This document shows, piece by piece, positions 1 to 6,970 of a stretch of 16,614 nt of DNA. The stretch is from Burkholderiales bacterium (lineage in GTDB: Bacteria; Pseudomonadota; Gammaproteobacteria; Burkholderiales; Thiobacillaceae). A program made the translations under genes and the position numbers. Below the pieces are notes generated by a model that had not been told where the DNA came from, searched no databases, and saw only the letters and a program-made list of their open reading frames with translations. Every line of letters starts with the position of its first letter. Within the stretch, counting starts at the first letter, position 1. The stretch spans positions 1 to 16,614 of the forward strand of contig SXRG01000109.1 of NCBI GenBank assembly GCA_005793645.1, given 5' to 3'.

Positions 1-76
1 CAGGAACCGACAGCCCCGCCTCGGCCCGCTTGATGGCATCCATGATCTGGCTGTCCGTGAATTTCGATCGCTTCAT
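1..76 (-). CDS. IS3-family transposase OrfA, N-terminal part only
   Basis: Reading the minus strand from 76 gives an uninterrupted 25-codon start, MKRSKFTDSQIMDAIKRAEA followed by GLSVP, running off the left edge. This is the characteristic beginning of the small helix-turn-helix OrfA of IS3-family elements (IS51/IS407-like groups), which binds the element's ends and is normally joined to the OrfB integrase by a programmed frameshift. A good ribosome binding site, GAGGAG, lies at 85-90 with eight bases before the ATG. The element is transcribed away from the hydrogenase genes. Only the start is visible, so the subgroup and whether the copy is intact cannot be judged. Confidence 0.85.
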   Translation of the reverse strand, partial: MKRSKFTDSQIMDAIKRAEAGLSVP

Positions 77-172
77 CGCAGAATCTCCTCTCAGTAAGAA
101 AATTCTACTTCCGATGGCCCCGCTTTTATGGGGGGATTACCGTAACACGTAACACTACAGGCACAATCGCCC
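77..172. mobile_element. Probable terminal region of the IS element (boundary not fixed)
   Basis: The bases upstream of the OrfA start should hold the terminal inverted repeat and promoter of the IS. A run of C residues and a run of G residues (119-135) can form a short hairpin. GTAACAC occurs twice in tandem (142-148 and 149-155). On the minus strand a terminus beginning TGT could lie at about 148 or 158, as IS3 elements usually begin with TG, but the other end of the element is outside the window. The exact boundary and any target duplication therefore cannot be established. Confidence 0.4.
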
Positions 173-189
173 CATCAAATTTTTTGATG
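173..189. promoter_or_regulatory. Perfect 7-bp inverted repeat upstream of hybO
   Basis: CATCAAA (173-179) and TTTGATG (183-189) are perfect inverted copies separated by TTT. The site lies about 150 bases before hybO in AT-rich DNA. It may be an operator half-site pair or a weak hairpin. There is no U-run directly after it, so it does not look like a standard terminator. No regulator gene in the window matches it. Confidence 0.35.
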
Positions 190-336
190 CATATAGATGG
201 TATTACGTATGGACATTTTTATTTTGTTCTTATACAAAGATATAAACATGAAATTGATAAAGCCCTCCTGAAATAGCTTTCGACTTGGAGCGTTTTATTT
301 GTGTGGTAAGCCGCTAAAGACGAAAGGTTAAATATC
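190..336 (+). promoter_or_regulatory. AT-rich leader, probable promoter region of the hydrogenase operon
   Basis: This stretch holds no gene and is clearly richer in A+T than the coding DNA around it. It must contain the promoter of the hyb genes unless they are transcribed from the IS side. Possible sigma70-like elements are TGGACA (210-215) with TATACA (231-236), though the spacing of 15 is short, or a TATTTT at 220-225. None is convincing. No sigma54 element (GG-N10-GC) was found. The ribosome binding site of hybO, AAAGG, is at 323-327. Confidence 0.35.
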
Positions 337-1494
337 ATGAAGATCACTGACCTCAACGCCCTGCGAAATGCTGCGGAACTTCAAGCCATTGAATCAAGGC
401 TAAATGTATCGCGCCGGGATTTCCTCAAGCTGTGTGCTGCCTTAGCGGCGACGATGGGACTTCCGGCTGGTGCCGAAGCGGCTATCGTTCAAGCCGTAGC
501 CACCAAGCAGCGACCTTCAGTGATCTGGTTACATTTTCAGGAATGCACAGGATGCACAGAATCACTCCTGCGCGCAGAGCACCCCACACTCGAGAAACTG
601 ATCCTCGACATCATTTCACTCGATTACCACGAAACACTGTTCGCGGCAGCCGGTCATCAGGCCGAAGCTGCGCGCAAAGCCGCAATGAAACAGCACAAGG
701 GGAAATATGTGCTGGTGGTCGAAGGTGCCATTCCAACCAAGGATGGTGGTGTTTATTGCAAGGTGGGCGGTCAGACCGCCGTCAATATGCTTAAGGAATG
801 CGCCAAGGATGCGGCGGCTGTAATCGCGATCGGCAGTTGCGCGTCCTGGGGAGGTATGCCCTCAACCGGCCCGAACCCGACCGGATCGTCGAGCGTAGCG
901 GAAGTGCTCGGCAAGACAGTGGTAACCATTCCGGGTTGCCCACCCAGCCCATATAACTTCTTGGCCACCGTGGTGCATTTCCTGACTTTTGGCAAGCTAC
1001 CCGATATTGATCACCTCGGCCGTCCAAAGTTTGCCTATTCCCGCCTCATCCACGAAAACTGCGAACGTCGCGCCCATTTCGATGCGGGCCGCTTTGCGCT
1101 GGAATTTGGCGATGCTGGCCATCGTGCGGGTTATTGCCTCTATAAACTGGGCTGCAAAGGACCGGAAACCTACGCCAATTGCCCGACACTGGGTTTTGGC
1201 GATGTTGGTGAAGTCTCCTGGCCCGTGGGTTGCGGCCATCCCTGTATCGGTTGTACCGAAAAAGGGGTTGGTTTCGCCAAGCCCATCCATGCTTTGGCCG
1301 AGTTGAAGAGTGTAGCCCCACCACTGGGCTTCCCACGCGTCGATGAGGACAAGGGCAAGGGCTTTGACTTCGCCAGTGCAGCCGCGCTGGCCGCCATCGC
1401 GGGGGCCGCTGCCGCGGGAACCGCGAAGGTAGCCCAGAACCTGGGCAAAGGTGTTCCCATGGAATCTGACCACGATTCGGGAGCCACGCCATGA
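337..1494 (+). CDS. hybO: [NiFe]-hydrogenase small subunit, Hyb type (group 1), Tat-exported
   Basis: Small subunit of a membrane-bound uptake hydrogenase; it carries the Fe-S relay that takes electrons from the NiFe site of HybC. The N-terminus has a twin-arginine signal, SRRDFLKLCAALAATMGLP (arginines 26-27), nearly identical to that of E. coli HybO. The proximal cluster begins at C70-T-G-C73, with further ligands including C168 in GSCASWGG. Later cysteines and histidine (IHENC, YCLYKLGC, CPTLGFG, GCGHPCIGC) fit the distal [4Fe-4S] and medial [3Fe-4S] clusters. The two positions that are cysteine in O2-tolerant Hyd-1/MBH enzymes are glycine here (G72, G173). An Ala/Gly-rich C-terminal stretch (about 346-362) may be the membrane anchor. 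It is 385 residues long against 372 for HybO. AAAGG sits nine bases before the ATG. The gene overlaps hybA by ATGA. Confidence 0.97.
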   Translation: MKITDLNALRNAAELQAIESRLNVSRRDFLKLCAALAATMGLPAGAEAAIVQAVATKQRPSVIWLHFQECTGCTESLLRAEHPTLEKLILDIISLDYHETLFAAAGHQAEAARKAAMKQHKGKYVLVVEGAIPTKDGGVYCKVGGQTAVNMLKECAKDAAAVIAIGSCASWGGMPSTGPNPTGSSSVAEVLGKTVVTIPGCPPSPYNFLATVVHFLTFGKLPDIDHLGRPKFAYSRLIHENCERRAHFDAGRFALEFGDAGHRAGYCLYKLGCKGPETYANCPTLGFGDVGEVSWPVGCGHPCIGCTEKGVGFAKPIHALAELKSVAPPLGFPRVDEDKGKGFDFASAAALAAIAGAAAAGTAKVAQNLGKGVPMESDHDSGATP

Positions 1495-2471
1495 AAACAA
1501 CTCGCCGCCAGTTCCTGCAAGGGGCGATGGCGGGTGGCGCGGCGCTGACGCTGGGCGCTACGCCCCCAGAAGCCCAGGCGCGTCCCAACCTGACAATGCC
1601 TCCCAAGGCCTTGGGCCTCCTTTATGACAGCACGCTCTGTATCGGCTGTAAAGCGTGTGTCGCCGCTTGCAAAGAGTCCAATGGATTACCCCCTGAATTC
1701 TCAACTGAGGATCACCTCTGGGATACCGCCAAGGATCTTTCTGGTAAGACCAAAAATGTGATCAAAATGTACAAGGATGGCAATGGTACGCAGAAAGATC
1801 GCGAAACCGATGGCTATGCCTTCATCAAGCACTCTTGCTTGCATTGCGTCGATCCCTCCTGCGTGTCGGCCTGCCCAGTTTCAGCCATGCAGAAAGATCC
1901 CGTCACCGGCATCGTCAGCTACGACGAAAAAAGCTGCATCGGCTGCCGTTATTGCGTAGTCGCCTGCCCCTTCGGCGTACCGCGATTCCAGTACGACACA
2001 CCCTTCCCGAAAATCGTCAAATGCGAGCTCTGCAACCACCTGAAAACCGGTGACAAGTACCAATACTCAGCCTGCGCCCAAGTATGTCCCACAGGTGCCA
2101 CACTGTATGGCCCAACAGACCTGCTGATGCAAGAAGCTAAACGCCGCGTTGCCCTAAAACCTGGGGCAATATCCAAATTCGAACGCGGCCAGATTGGTAG
2201 CGGAAACACGCATGAAACCGTGGTCAAGGCGCAGTATCTACCTCGCATTTATGGCGACCATGAACTCGGTGGAACCCAGGTTCTCAAGATCTCGGCGGTA
2301 CCGATGGAGAAATTGGGGATGCCGGAACTGCCAGAGCGGTCTTTTGCGAGTATCTCAGAAACCCTGCAGCACAGCCTGTACGGCTGGCTGGCATTCCCGG
2401 CTGTGGTGCTCGGTGGATTGGTAATCGCCGCCAAGCGCACCTCACGCCCGGATGACGAGGACAAGGTATAG
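1491..2471 (+). CDS. hybA: Hydrogenase-associated 4x[4Fe-4S] electron-transfer protein HybA
   Basis: Periplasmic ferredoxin-like subunit thought to carry electrons between the HybO/HybC core and the quinone-reactive membrane protein HybB. A second Tat signal is present (TTRRQFLQGAMAGG, arginines 5-6). Sixteen cysteines fall into four ligand groups: C50/53/56/60, C116/119/124/128, C149/152/155/159 and C178/181/195/199, as in HybA/DmsB-type proteins with four [4Fe-4S] clusters. A hydrophobic segment near the C-terminus (about 295-312, WLAFPAVVLGGLVIAA) followed by KR looks like a membrane anchor, as in HybA. Length is 326 residues, close to the E. coli protein. The start overlaps the hybO stop (ATGA, 1491-1494), implying translational coupling. 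Confidence 0.95.
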   Translation: MKTTRRQFLQGAMAGGAALTLGATPPEAQARPNLTMPPKALGLLYDSTLCIGCKACVAACKESNGLPPEFSTEDHLWDTAKDLSGKTKNVIKMYKDGNGTQKDRETDGYAFIKHSCLHCVDPSCVSACPVSAMQKDPVTGIVSYDEKSCIGCRYCVVACPFGVPRFQYDTPFPKIVKCELCNHLKTGDKYQYSACAQVCPTGATLYGPTDLLMQEAKRRVALKPGAISKFERGQIGSGNTHETVVKAQYLPRIYGDHELGGTQVLKISAVPMEKLGMPELPERSFASISETLQHSLYGWLAFPAVVLGGLVIAAKRTSRPDDEDKV

Positions 2472-2474
2472 GAG
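2470..2474 (+). promoter_or_regulatory. Ribosome binding site that fixes the hybB start
   Basis: AGGAG at 2470-2474 overlaps the hybA stop codon (TAG, 2469-2471). It directly abuts a possible ATG at 2475, leaving no spacer, but lies six bases before the in-frame ATG at 2481. The second ATG is therefore the better start. Confidence 0.7.
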
Positions 2475-2480
2475 ATGAAC

Positions 2481-3641
2481 ATGTCCAGTCACGCTGAAAA
2501 AACTGTACCCCTGGGCGGCCCGCTCATCACCCCAGTCACCCTTACACTTGCTGCGCTCACGGGTATTGCGGCCGTCATCCTCCTGATCCGTTTCATTTTT
2601 GGTATTGGCGCTGTCACCAATGTTAATGATGGCTACAGCTGGGGAATCTGGGTCGTCTATGATGTGATGGCCGGATCAGCCTTCGCCTGCGGTGGTTATG
2701 CTATAGCCCTCATGGTGTACATCTTCAACAAGGGTGAATATCACCCGCTGGTTCGCCCTGCATTACTTGGCAGCCTATTTGGCTATACCTTGGCCGGGGC
2801 CTCGGTCATCTTCGACCTGGGTCGTTACTGGAATACCTGGCATATCTTCATGCCGCCTTGGGCGCAGGTTAACTCGGTCATGTTTGAGGTCGCTGTCTGC
2901 ATTACCTTGTATATCGGTGTGATGTGGATCGAGTTCTCGCCAGCCTTTCTTGAACGATTCGGCCGCAAGGATCTGAAGCAGAAGTTGTCGAAATGGATGT
3001 TCCTCTTCATCGGCCTAGGCGTATTGTTACCGTCAATGCACCAATCCTCACTTGGTTCATTGTTGATCGTCTTTGGCACTCAGATTAATCCGCTCTGGCA
3101 AACCCTGATGCTACCTGCCATTTTCCTGATGACTGCAATTACAGTGGGTTACGCCGTGGTGATTTTTGAATCCTGCCTCTCGGCATCCGGGTTCAAGCGA
3201 CCCTTTGAACTGGATCTAATTACGCGCCTGTCCAAGGTCATGTGGGGATTTCTGGTGGTTTACCTGGTTATGCGCTCGGTTGACCTAACTTGGCGCGGAG
3301 CTTGGGGCGAAGCTTTCAAGTTCAATGTCATGGCACTGTGTTTCTGGATCGAAATGATGGGGTTCATCCTGCCAGTGATCCTTCTGGCCAAACCAGCCAA
3401 TCGCCGCCGCCCTGACCGTTTGCTGATCTCAGCTGTATCACTCATCGTCGGCACCTTGATGCTGCGTCTTAACGGCTTCCTCATCGGCTACAACACTGGT
3501 CCTGGCTGGTACTACTTCCCATCGCTACCCGAACTGCTAGTCACCATTGGCATTATCGCGGCTGAAATCCTCGGCTATATCGTCCTCGTCCGCTGGCTGC
3601 CCATCCTGCCCAAGGTTGAGCCGGCAAAGACCGCCCGCTAA
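2481..3641 (+). CDS. hybB: Hydrogenase integral membrane quinone-reducing subunit (HybB/NrfD family)
   Basis: Polytopic membrane protein that links the periplasmic HybOCA complex to the quinone pool. It belongs to the NrfD/PsrC/HybB family, which carries no haem. The product is 386 residues from the chosen start and almost wholly hydrophobic, with about ten predicted membrane spans separated by short loops. The first covers about residues 17-40 (VTLTLAALTGIAAVILLIRF). Recognisable family stretches are NVNDGYSWGIWVVYDV, FDLGRYWNTWHIFMPPW and the late GPGWYYFPSLPELLVTIGI. Its presence, with no HyaC-like cytochrome b, marks this as a Hyb-type system. A start six bases upstream is possible but has no spacer to the ribosome binding site. 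It is followed after 15 bases by hybC. Confidence 0.95.
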   Translation: MSSHAEKTVPLGGPLITPVTLTLAALTGIAAVILLIRFIFGIGAVTNVNDGYSWGIWVVYDVMAGSAFACGGYAIALMVYIFNKGEYHPLVRPALLGSLFGYTLAGASVIFDLGRYWNTWHIFMPPWAQVNSVMFEVAVCITLYIGVMWIEFSPAFLERFGRKDLKQKLSKWMFLFIGLGVLLPSMHQSSLGSLLIVFGTQINPLWQTLMLPAIFLMTAITVGYAVVIFESCLSASGFKRPFELDLITRLSKVMWGFLVVYLVMRSVDLTWRGAWGEAFKFNVMALCFWIEMMGFILPVILLAKPANRRRPDRLLISAVSLIVGTLMLRLNGFLIGYNTGPGWYYFPSLPELLVTIGIIAAEILGYIVLVRWLPILPKVEPAKTAR

Positions 3642-3656
3642 TCAGGAGAACGCAAA

Positions 3657-5384
3657 ATGAGTAAACGCATCACGATTGACCCTATCACCCGAATTGAGGG
3701 CCATCTGCGCATCGACTGTGAAGTAGATGGCGGAAAAGTAAACAAGGCTTGGGCATCAGGCCAGATGTGGCGGGGCGTAGAACAAATTTTGATTGGCCGC
3801 GACCCGCGCGACGCTTGGGCCATTACACAGCGTATCTGCGGCGTTTGCACCACCGTACATGCCATGGCATCGGTTCGTGCCGTTGAAAACGCGCTCGATC
3901 TAGAAATCCCGGTCAATGCCCAATACATCCGCAATCTAATTATCCTGGCCCACGCTGTGCATGATCATATTGTGCATTTCTACCACCTCTCGGCCCTTGA
4001 TTGGGTCGATGTTACCTCCGCACTAAAGGGTGACCCGGTGAAGACGGCACAGTTGGCCGAATCGCTGTCGAGCTGGAAGGGCAACAGCAAGCATGAATTC
4101 ACTCAGGTCAAACAACGCCTAGCAGGATTTGTCGGCACGGGCCAACTAGGCATCTTCACCAACGGCTACTGGGGCCACCCGGCGATGAAGCTACCGCCTG
4201 ATGTAAACCTGCTCGCCGTGGCGCACTACCTGCAGGCGCTTGAAATCCAGCGCAAAGCCAACAAAATCGTTTCCATTCTGGGTTCGAAGACCCCACACAT
4301 CCAGAATGTAGCCGTGGGCGGCGTAGCCAATCCGATCGCCACCGACTCGCAATCGGTTCTGACCGTCGAGCGTCTGATGGCAGTCAAAGGTTGGATCGAT
4401 GAACTGGCCGACTTCGTCAAAAATGTTTATGTCGTTGATGTCGCCGCCATCGGCGCCTTCTACGCCGACTGGCTTGGGTATGGCTCCGGCATCACTAACT
4501 ACTTGTCGGTTCCCGATATCCCCCTGGATGGCAAAGGCACCAAGTTTGCCCTGCCGGGTGGTCATGTTCCCAATGGGGACCCTGCCAAATACAAGGCCAT
4601 CAGCCGCTTTGGCGACCCCTTCTTCAAAGATAATGTCACGGAAAGCGTCAAGCATGCGTGGTACAAGGGTGGCAAGGGTGCACTCCACCCGTACAAAGGT
4701 GAAACCAATCCGCAGTACACCGATTTTCAAGATGACGGAAAGTACTCGTGGGTCAAATCCCCAACCTTCCAGGGCGAACCCGCTCAGGTCGGACCTCTGG
4801 CCCGTGTGTTAGCAATGGTAGGCGCCGGTCATCAACCAACCATCAAAACGCTCACTCATGTCTTGGATACCGCCGGCTCAATTGCAAAAACCAAAATCCC
4901 GGTCTCGGCGCTGCATTCGACCATCGGGCGACATGCCGCACGTGCGGTATCCTGTGCTGTACAGGTCGATGAACTGGCCAACCAATGGAGCTTGCTGGTC
5001 GGTAACATCGGCAAGGGCGACACCAAGACCTTCAACAAACCGGTCTTCCCGAAGGGTGAAATCAGCGGCGTCGGTTTTCACGAAGCTCCGCGGGGAGTTC
5101 TCTCTCACTGGGTTGTTATCGACAACGGAAAGATCGTCAACTATCAGGCCGTTGTACCAACTACCTGGAATGCCGCACCGCGCAACGAGCAAGACAAACC
5201 AGGGCCGTACGAAGCCTCTCTACTCAACAATCCGGTAGCCGACCCGGAACGACCGCTCGAAATTTTGCGTACCGTACACTCGTTCGACCCCTGTCTGGCG
5301 TGTGCCGTGCATATCGTGGATGCCGATGGGCGGGATGCCATTTCCGTGGCAACCGATGGCTGTGGCACCAGTTTCTGCGCTTAA
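3657..5384 (+). CDS. hybC: [NiFe]-hydrogenase large subunit, Hyb type, precursor with long C-terminal tail
   Basis: Catalytic subunit that splits H2 at the Ni-Fe(CN)2CO centre. The N-terminal nickel motif is RICGVCTTVH (C61, C64) and the C-terminal motif is DPCLACAVH (C546, C549, H552), giving all four cysteine ligands. MSKRITIDPITRIEGHLRI at the start is typical of group 1 enzymes. It has no signal of its own and should be exported with HybO. HybD is expected to cut after H552. The removed tail is 23 residues and ends in CGTSFCA, whereas the E. coli HybC tail is 15 residues without cysteine; the mature length (552) is the same. AGGAG (3644-3648) lies eight bases before the ATG. hybD follows after three bases. 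Confidence 0.97.
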   Translation: MSKRITIDPITRIEGHLRIDCEVDGGKVNKAWASGQMWRGVEQILIGRDPRDAWAITQRICGVCTTVHAMASVRAVENALDLEIPVNAQYIRNLIILAHAVHDHIVHFYHLSALDWVDVTSALKGDPVKTAQLAESLSSWKGNSKHEFTQVKQRLAGFVGTGQLGIFTNGYWGHPAMKLPPDVNLLAVAHYLQALEIQRKANKIVSILGSKTPHIQNVAVGGVANPIATDSQSVLTVERLMAVKGWIDELADFVKNVYVVDVAAIGAFYADWLGYGSGITNYLSVPDIPLDGKGTKFALPGGHVPNGDPAKYKAISRFGDPFFKDNVTESVKHAWYKGGKGALHPYKGETNPQYTDFQDDGKYSWVKSPTFQGEPAQVGPLARVLAMVGAGHQPTIKTLTHVLDTAGSIAKTKIPVSALHSTIGRHAARAVSCAVQVDELANQWSLLVGNIGKGDTKTFNKPVFPKGEISGVGFHEAPRGVLSHWVVIDNGKIVNYQAVVPTTWNAAPRNEQDKPGPYEASLLNNPVADPERPLEILRTVHSFDPCLACAVHIVDADGRDAISVATDGCGTSFCA

Positions 5385-5387
5385 ATA

Positions 5388-5945
5388 ATGACCACACCAG
5401 CCTCCCGCATACCTCAACGCGTTGTCATTCTAGGCGTGGGCAACCTCCTGCTCTCGGACGAAGGCTTGGGTGTGCGAGCACTGGAATCCATCGATCGCCA
5501 TTACACCTTCCCGGATGGTGTGGAATTGGTGGATGGGGGTACATGCGGCATGGAATTGCTGGAGCCGTTAACCAATGTTGACCTTCTCATCATGCTGGAT
5601 GTGATTCGGGCTGGCCGGCCACCGGGTAGCCTTATCATCCTCCGTGGCGACGAAATTCCAGCCCGACTACGTCATAAACTCTCTCCACATCAGGTGGGCC
5701 TGTCCGATGTTTTGGCCACCCTTATCCTTACGGGTGAGGCCCCGCGCGAAATCATCGTGATTGGTATCGAACCCGAAAGTCTGGAGCTAGGTATGGCCTT
5801 GACCTCCAAGGTGGCCGCACGACTTCCCGAATTGATTACTGCAACCCTGACCGAACTCGAACAGTCTGGAATACGGGCCACACCTCGTACAACCACATTA
5901 CCCTGTGACGCACGGCTTGCCGCTCAGACCGTCGCCTTGTCATAA
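5388..5945 (+). CDS. hybD: Hydrogenase maturation endopeptidase HybD
   Basis: Nickel-sensing protease of the HyaD/HybD/HoxM family (M52) that removes the C-terminal tail of the large subunit once nickel is in place. The start motif GVGNLLLSDEGLGVRAL holds E25, LDVIRAG holds D71, and SPHQVGLSD holds H101. These match the three nickel-binding residues of E. coli HybD (Glu16, Asp62, His93) in order and spacing. At 185 residues it is slightly longer than the family norm of about 160; the extra is mainly at the C-terminus after ELEQSG. No clear Shine-Dalgarno sequence precedes the ATG, which lies three bases after the hybC stop, so it is probably translated by coupling. Its adjacency suggests HybC as its partner. 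Confidence 0.95.
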   Translation: MTTPASRIPQRVVILGVGNLLLSDEGLGVRALESIDRHYTFPDGVELVDGGTCGMELLEPLTNVDLLIMLDVIRAGRPPGSLIILRGDEIPARLRHKLSPHQVGLSDVLATLILTGEAPREIIVIGIEPESLELGMALTSKVAARLPELITATLTELEQSGIRATPRTTTLPCDARLAAQTVALS

Positions 5946-5982
5946 CACGATGCCGGAATTACCGATTTTCTAGGAGCTGACC

Positions 5983-6570
5983 ATGAAATTCAGAATGCTT
6001 GCCACCACCGTCCTTCTTGCCGCCCCCGCCCTGGCATGGGCACACATCGGTGCCGATGCCAGCTTTCATCATGAATCTTCCGCCTTCCTCGCAGGCTTCC
6101 TACATCCATTCAGCGGCATGGATCATCTGCTGGCCATGATCGTGGTCGGCTTATGGAGCGCACTTGCCAGTCGCCGTATCTGGATAGCCCCTCTCGTCTT
6201 TGCTGGCGTTCTTGTGATCGGTGCCTTGGCCGGGTTAACCGGCTTTGTGCTCACTGTAATTGAACCCATGATCGCCGCCTCGCTGTTGGCACTTGGGCTA
6301 CTGCTGGCCACACGCACGCAACTACCAACAGGCATTGCTGTTGGCCTAATCGGGGGTTTCGCGCTTTTTCACGGCCTCGCTCACGGGACCGAGATCCCCG
6401 CCGCCCAAGCCATCACCACACTCACGGGTATGGTTCTGGCAACCCTGAGCCTACACATCAGCGGCTTGCTAGCCGGTCACTTCATCCTCGCCCGTTCAGT
6501 ATGGCTACCCCGTATCATTGGCGCTGGCGTTGCGACCATCGGTACAGGATTGCTATCAGGTCTTATCTGA
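5983..6570 (+). CDS. hupE: HupE/UreJ-family nickel permease
   Basis: Small inner-membrane protein that brings nickel into the cell for NiFe-hydrogenase (HupE) or urease (UreJ). A likely signal peptide, cleaved after AWA (residue 20), leaves histidine as the first mature residue. The family signature HPFSGMDHLLAM (H41, D47, H48) is the presumed metal site, and a second histidine motif, FHGLAHGTEIP, lies in a later span. About six hydrophobic segments cover the 195 residues. AGGAG (5972-5976) sits six bases before the ATG. It is the last gene before a strong terminator. No urease genes are present, so a hydrogenase role is the natural reading. Confidence 0.92.
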   Translation: MKFRMLATTVLLAAPALAWAHIGADASFHHESSAFLAGFLHPFSGMDHLLAMIVVGLWSALASRRIWIAPLVFAGVLVIGALAGLTGFVLTVIEPMIAASLLALGLLLATRTQLPTGIAVGLIGGFALFHGLAHGTEIPAAQAITTLTGMVLATLSLHISGLLAGHFILARSVWLPRIIGAGVATIGTGLLSGLI

Positions 6571-6586
6571 CCTCATCTTATCGGGG

Positions 6587-6614
6587 AAGCCTGGCTCCAT
6601 GGCCGGGCTTTTTT
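6587..6614 (+). terminator. Strong intrinsic terminator after hupE, abutting hypA
   Basis: AAGCCTGGC (6587-6595) pairs with GCCGGGCTT (6602-6610) as a nine-base stem with one T-G wobble and a six-base loop. It is followed by a run of six T (6609-6614, the first two within the stem). The hairpin starts 17 bases after the hupE stop, and the run ends four bases before the hypA ATG. It splits the locus into a structural part and a maturation part. Confidence 0.85.
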
Positions 6615-6618
6615 GTTC

Positions 6619-6960
6619 ATGCATGAAATGTCACTCGCTGAAGGTGTTTTGCAGATTGTCGAGAACACTGCACGCGCCCAGGGTTTGCAGCGAGTCACTG
6701 AATTGCGCCTGGAAATCGGTAAACTGTCGAGTGTCGAACCAGATGCTCTGCGCTTCTGTCTCGAGGTGGTACTCAAAGGCAGTCTGGCAGACGCTGCACA
6801 GGTTGAATTTATTGAAGTACCCGGGCAAGGATGGTGCATGCAGTGCGCGTCAGATATACCGGTCGAGGCCCTGTTCGATCCCTGTCCGCGTTGCGGCAGT
6901 TATCAGATTGAAATCACGGCGGGACGCGAGATGCGGATCAAGGACCTTTTAGCGGAATAG
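6619..6960 (+). CDS. hypA: Hydrogenase nickel incorporation protein HypA
   Basis: Nickel metallochaperone that works with HypB to load nickel into the large subunit. The conserved N-terminus MHEMSLAEG, with the Ni-binding His2, fixes the start at 6619; a TTG six bases upstream in the same frame would displace that essential histidine. A structural zinc site is present as C73-x2-C76 and C89-x2-C92. Length is 113 residues, typical for HypA/HybF. There is no visible Shine-Dalgarno sequence, because the preceding bases are the U-tract of the terminator at 6587-6614. How it is transcribed and translated is therefore an open question. hypB follows after ten bases. Confidence 0.95.
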   Translation: MHEMSLAEGVLQIVENTARAQGLQRVTELRLEIGKLSSVEPDALRFCLEVVLKGSLADAAQVEFIEVPGQGWCMQCASDIPVEALFDPCPRCGSYQIEITAGREMRIKDLLAE

Positions 6961-6970
6961 GAAAGTAACC

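Noticed and set aside
285..303. Possible sigma54 promoter before hybO
   Set aside because: GG at 287-288 is followed at the required distance by TT instead of GC, so the essential -12 element is absent.
997..1606. Long minus-strand reading frames opposite hybO and hybA
   Set aside because: They overlap clear hydrogenase genes, match no known family and have Arg/Pro/Ser-rich composition typical of antisense frames in GC-rich DNA.
4191..4730. 179-codon minus-strand frame opposite hybC
   Set aside because: It lies wholly within the conserved large-subunit gene, has no recognisable domain and no plausible ribosome binding site.
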